A stretch of 64,000 nt of DNA. Origin: Bombiscardovia asteroides_K (GTDB lineage: Bacteria; Actinomycetota; Actinomycetes; Actinomycetales; Bifidobacteriaceae). The position numbers and the translations under genes are program-made. The stretch covers positions 1,860,001 through 1,924,000 of the forward strand of contig NZ_CP181447.1 in NCBI RefSeq assembly GCF_048001765.1, in the 5' to 3' direction. Positions 60,642 through 64,000 of this stretch are shown here, in pieces (position 1 is the first letter of the stretch; every line of letters starts with the position of its first letter). The notes beneath the pieces were generated by a model. The model had not been told where the DNA came from, did not search any database, and worked only from the letters and a program-made list of their open reading frames with translations.

Positions 60642-61124
60642 CTAAATGGACAGTTTTCCTGACGCTAGACAGTTTTGGTTGTGTACGGCTTGCATGATCA
60701 TCGACCAGGTAATAATATGCCTTATCGCGCCGCAGGCCCGTCGACAGTCTTTTTCCTTCTTTGCCTCTTCGAAAGCTTCGGCAACTTTTGATTTGCAAAT
60801 GCCGACTGTCTCGGCAATCCAAAGCAGGGATGCAGCATTTTTCAGATTACCGAAGCACCTTTTCGCACTGTAATTCGGTTCCTTCCTTGAAAAGGGCTCT
60901 GAACCGAGAGTTGAATTGTCGATGAACCATGGCACCATAACTTGTTTCTGCGTTTTTCCACGTGTATTCTGCGATTGGTGCACTTGCTGGTCATACATGG
61001 CGGAATATTTATAGGGATCGCACGATTTCTTAGTGCTCATCTTATTCTTAGCGCTCATCTTAGCACTCGCCATAGTGTTCAATAGATTCGAAAATTTACT
61101 GCAAGTCATATCTTTTTGACACAT
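60642..61124 (-). CDS. ORFan protein, basic and Cys-containing (hypothetical)
   Basis: A 160-residue ORF starting at ATG 61124 with AAGGGG 8 nt upstream, the only convincing gene in this low-GC stretch. Seen: a basic N-terminal third with an imperfect hexapeptide repeat (KMSAKN, KMSTKK), eight cysteines scattered without a zinc-finger pattern, and a helical C-terminal half (SKVAEAFEEAKKEKDCRRACG). No signal peptide, membrane span or known domain is recognised. Its AT-rich codon use differs sharply from the neighbours and suggests recent acquisition. It has no partner gene. It could be part of a degraded island rather than a working gene. Confidence 0.5.
   Translation of the reverse strand: MCQKDMTCSKFSNLLNTMASAKMSAKNKMSTKKSCDPYKYSAMYDQQVHQSQNTRGKTQKQVMVPWFIDNSTLGSEPFSRKEPNYSAKRCFGNLKNAASLLWIAETVGICKSKVAEAFEEAKKEKDCRRACGAIRHIITWSMIMQAVHNQNCLASGKLSI
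61027..61062 (-). repeat. tandem 18-bp repeat inside the ORFan gene
   Basis: Two adjacent 18-bp copies differ at a single base (TTCTTAGTGCTCATCTTA on the plus strand against C for T at position 8) and encode the two hexapeptides KMSTKK and KMSAKN. Confidence 0.8.
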
Positions 61125-62591
61125 CGTATAAACCCCTTCAACAAAGGATATTTTGATTCGATTACAATCATATCATTGGCGAAAAGCTCGAACAACCGAT
61201 TAAGATCCAGCAAAGAATCATCGGCATAGGCATAGCTAAACTTGAAAGACCCCAGAGTTAAAACCAGGGCGTTATCACCTCAATGGAACCGGACAACAAT
61301 CAACCGGCTAAGCCAATTGAAGTGAATCAATGAACCCGTAAACTCACATTGCTGATTATGCCGTCATATATCGGTTTCATAACCAGAGCACTATCGTGGG
61401 CGAGGCAAACAGCCATGTCTTGAGACCGCTCAAGCATGTTGCATCCGATAACTGCTAAAAATATGAACAAGGAATGTACCACAGATACCAGCGACGTGCT
61501 CATTTAAACAAGATATCAGCCTGCAGGCGCGCACAGCCGACTGGAACGCAGTCACATATTAAAGCAGACAGCATTGCAATATCTGAGAAATATCAATGAA
61601 CTTACCTGAATCAAAAACCCGACGCGCTTGATACTTAATATTAGAATCCTGAAGTTCTATACGGAAGAGACTACGATCCCGGGGATTAGAGAGTTCTTAT
61701 CTCCTGGCGTATCCTCGATTGCTGTATCTGCAATCTTCAATGAGTTTGCATTCCCAGACAAGAGGCCAGAATCGTGAGAAATCCGCCGATTCGATAACGC
61801 AGCTTGACCAATCCTATTTTCCGCAGATGCTACAAGAAGTCCCATAGATGGAAGACATGATAATCGTTCATTGTATGTTACGCCAAAGCTCTATCGCGCT
61901 AATGCACGCAGAAGATAAGGATCAGCAGTCATTGGACTGCCGGATGGATTCTTGCTTGCTATCCTATTTCTGGCTGAGTGCGGTGGAATGTCGGCATTTT
62001 CAGCGGTGTCATCCTCGGGAAGGATACACATGGGGACAATACTCTGGGCTTTGTTCTTCATAGCTCGGGTAATTATCTGGTGAATATGGGCAGCCTCAAC
62101 TTTGCTCGCACGCTGCATGGCACCTATAAGCTCGTCCTCGAAGTAGTAGTGAATGCAGTTGTTGGCCTGGCTTACAGGGTCATCTATGGAGGTAGACCTG
62201 CTGTGGTTTTCTCTACAATGGTATTTGTATGTATTTGCAGCCCCGTTATTCCATACCATTCAAGCTTTGCCTGGATTCGTCACAAATGAACAACTGTATT
62301 AACGCGCGCCTGGTGTCAGTGGCAAATTCACAACAACAGTCACAGCTTTGACCACCATATCCGACCATCGGTCTGATCATGCTGATGGCCGAACCTCTAT
62401 ACCCATCAGCCGAAAATCTTCGAATTCAAATACGAGAACCACATGAACTCAAACCGGTAAACCAGTATCCGAACCCAAAAGCCACTCGCTCAGAGTCGTA
62501 ACCACCACAGCTACCTGATAAGTAGACTTCCACCGACTCGAACTTGCTAGCATGATTGCATCAGCACCAAGGAAGGCCGAGGGGGCTCATC
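61125..62591. other. 1.5-kb low-GC region, no confident gene
   Basis: Markedly AT-richer than the rest of the window. Candidates seen but weak: a minus-strand 58-codon ORF (61503 to 61327) with a lipobox-like FLAVIGC N-terminus; a plus-strand 103-codon ORF opening GTG 61978 and ending 62289 with two hydrophobic stretches; and the antisense 122-codon frame 61891-62259. None has a ribosome-binding site or a recognisable family, and the overlapping frames cannot all be real. The last 250 bp before the aldo/keto reductase presumably hold its promoter; a TAGCAT hexamer lies near 62549. Confidence 0.4.
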
Positions 62592-63599
62592 ATGCAATAC
62601 ACACAACTGGGTAAAACGGGCATCAACATATCGAAAATCTGCGTGGGGTGCATGAGTTTCGGCAAACCAGGCACCATGCACGACTGGACATTGGATGAGG
62701 AAGGGACTGACGCGGTCGTTGCGCACGCACTGGATCTGGGCATCACCTTCTTCGATACGGCCAACGGCTACTCCGCCGGGACCAGTGAGGAATATCTGGG
62801 AAAGGCGCTTAGAAAGCATACAAGCCGCGACCGGGTGGTCATTGCCTCCAAGGTCTATTTCAATGAAGGGCGACTTTCATCCAAGGCCATCCATCGGGAG
62901 ATTGATGGGACGCTCAAGCGACTGGGCACCGACTACCTGGACCTCTACATCATTCACAGGTTCGACTATGAAACCCCCATCGAGGAGACCATGGAGGCGC
63001 TGAACGATCTGGTCCAGGCCGGCAAGGTGCGAGCGCTGGGCGCCTCAGCCATGTACGCCAGCCAGTTTCAGGACATGCAGAAGGTCGCCCAAGACAACGG
63101 CTGGACCCCTTTCAGCGCCATGGAAAACCATTACAACCTGCTCTACCGGGAGGACGAGAAGGACCTGATACCCTTCTGCAGAAAGACGAACGTATCGCTC
63201 ATGCCTTACAGCCCTCTGGCCGCCGGACATCTGACAAGGCCTACCTGGACCGCCGACACTCTGCGCAGCGCCACTGACAAGGTCTCGCGCGGCAAGTACG
63301 ACCGGGCCGAAGACAACGACCTGACCATCATTAACCGCGTACAAAAAGTGGCGGAGCAGCACAATGTTCCTATGGCCCAGGTAGCCATAGCCTGGCAGTG
63401 GGCCAAAGGCGTTGCTTCACCGATCATCGGAGCCACCAAAGCCCGGCACCTTGACGATGCGGCGGCTGCGATGGATTTGGAACTCACACCCGAGGAAATC
63501 GCCTCCATGGGGGAGCCCTACCTGCCACATGAGACCGTAGGAGCCATCGACAGCAATCCTCCCCAGGGCGTGGTGTTGCTGGATGCAGAGGAGAATTGA
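62592..63599 (+). CDS. aldo/keto reductase
   Basis: A 335-residue NAD(P)H-dependent oxidoreductase with the AKR TIM barrel. The start ATG 62592 follows GAGGGGGC. Seen: the LGKTGINISKICVG opening, catalytic Asp/Tyr in FFDTANGYSAGTSEEYLG, Lys in VIASKVYF, His in LYIIHRFDYETP, and the cofactor-binding SPIIGATKARHL near the end. It is nearest in layout to the YajO/YakC-like group that reduces assorted aldehydes and sugars' carbonyls; the substrate is unknown. It stands alone, next to low-GC DNA, but its own GC content is like the core genome. Confidence 0.93.
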   Translation: MQYTQLGKTGINISKICVGCMSFGKPGTMHDWTLDEEGTDAVVAHALDLGITFFDTANGYSAGTSEEYLGKALRKHTSRDRVVIASKVYFNEGRLSSKAIHREIDGTLKRLGTDYLDLYIIHRFDYETPIEETMEALNDLVQAGKVRALGASAMYASQFQDMQKVAQDNGWTPFSAMENHYNLLYREDEKDLIPFCRKTNVSLMPYSPLAAGHLTRPTWTADTLRSATDKVSRGKYDRAEDNDLTIINRVQKVAEQHNVPMAQVAIAWQWAKGVASPIIGATKARHLDDAAAAMDLELTPEEIASMGEPYLPHETVGAIDSNPPQGVVLLDAEEN

Positions 63600-64000
63600 C
63601 TCTGCCGACCTCCCTCCGCGTCAGGACTTTCTCCGGCAAACGCTTCGAGGTCGGCTTCCCCAGCTGTGCGCAGGTCTGACGGACTGCAGAACCAACAGCT
63701 TTGGTGCCAAACATGATGCGGACACCTCACTAAGGGTCCGATCCCGCAGAAACGCGATGAGCCGGAATCTCCGTCCAATGCGCTTTTGTAAGGTACAAGG
63801 CCATAGCATGTCCTTTCTTCATCAAGTGGGATACGAGACGCCGAAAGGATAGGCTCGCTAACGCTGGAAACCGGACCAGACGGCCTGCGGCCGGATTCTG
63901 AGCAGAAACTCCGACACTGGTCAGGGTAAGAAGAAAATTTGTTAAATAAAAAGATTTCTGGCAGTTAAAGAGCGAAAGACTCGCTTGTGTCGGTAAGGTC
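63600..64000. other. right edge, no recognised gene
   Basis: A long-range inverted repeat CCGACCTC/GAGGTCGG (about 63606-63613 with 63647-63654) follows the aldo/keto reductase and could act in termination. On the minus strand a 24-codon ORF begins at ATG 63804 with AAAGGA 6 nt upstream and is stopped at 63730. The same frame reopens at ATG 63714, so this may be the broken start of a decayed gene. The last 80 bases are very AT-rich. Confidence 0.4.

Noticed and set aside
61891..62259. 122-codon minus-strand ORF in the low-GC island
   Set aside because: No ribosome-binding site, no recognisable fold, and full overlap with an opposite-strand frame of similar quality.

Overview
The window is a high-GC chromosomal segment from an actinobacterium, almost certainly a Bifidobacterium. 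The main grounds are a single giant type I fatty acid synthase, a two-gene acyl-CoA carboxylase, tRNA-Trp/secE/nusG/rplK/rplA and rne/rplU/rpmA/obg/proB gene orders, NucS instead of MutS/L-type repair, and a complete atpBEFHAGDC operon. A pyruvate oxidase in such a genome would fit the insect-gut (B. asteroides-like) branch, but that placement is inference.

Layout. 1-1.57 kb: AT-richer, gene-poor DNA with one small membrane ORF, an orphan type I-C-like CRISPR repeat and an unexplained plus-strand terminator. 1.6-18.9 kb: lipid block with FAS-I (3121 aa), carboxyltransferase beta, biotin carboxylase/BCCP and, separately, biotin protein ligase; then a polytopic membrane protein overlapping a PucR/FasR-like regulator. 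18.9-21.5 kb: rplA, rplK, nusG, secE, tRNA-Trp. 21.6-29.3 kb: aspartate-type aminotransferase, proB, obg, rpmA, rplU, rne. 29.4-39.4 kb: amino-acid block (dapE, AEC transporter, Maf-Nudix fusion, thrB, hom, lysA, argS, ridA). 39.5-41.7 kb: pyruvate oxidase with an elaborate leader, and tRNA-Arg(CCG). 42.0-46.9 kb: CYTH protein, thioredoxin-fold/TPR protein, a lipoprotein/membrane-protein pair and an FKBP lipoprotein. 46.9-50.2 kb: polar amino-acid ABC importer. 50.6-52 kb: nrdH and nucS. 52-59.1 kb: F1Fo ATP synthase. 59.3-60.6 kb: metA and tRNA-fMet. 60.6-62.6 kb: low-GC, ORFan-type DNA. 62.6-63.6 kb: aldo/keto reductase; the last 0.4 kb has no recognisable gene.

How it fits together. Acyl-CoA carboxylase, activated by BirA, makes malonyl-CoA for FAS-I; the regulator nearby is a candidate controller. 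Aspartate-family enzymes (Hom, ThrB, LysA, DapE, MetA) supply threonine, lysine/DAP and methionine. The most coherent sequence-level signal is a set of about nine genes whose start codon sits 6-8 nt after a -10-like hexamer with no Shine-Dalgarno, suggesting widespread leaderless transcripts. Most start choices were made from visible ribosome-binding sites or this pattern.
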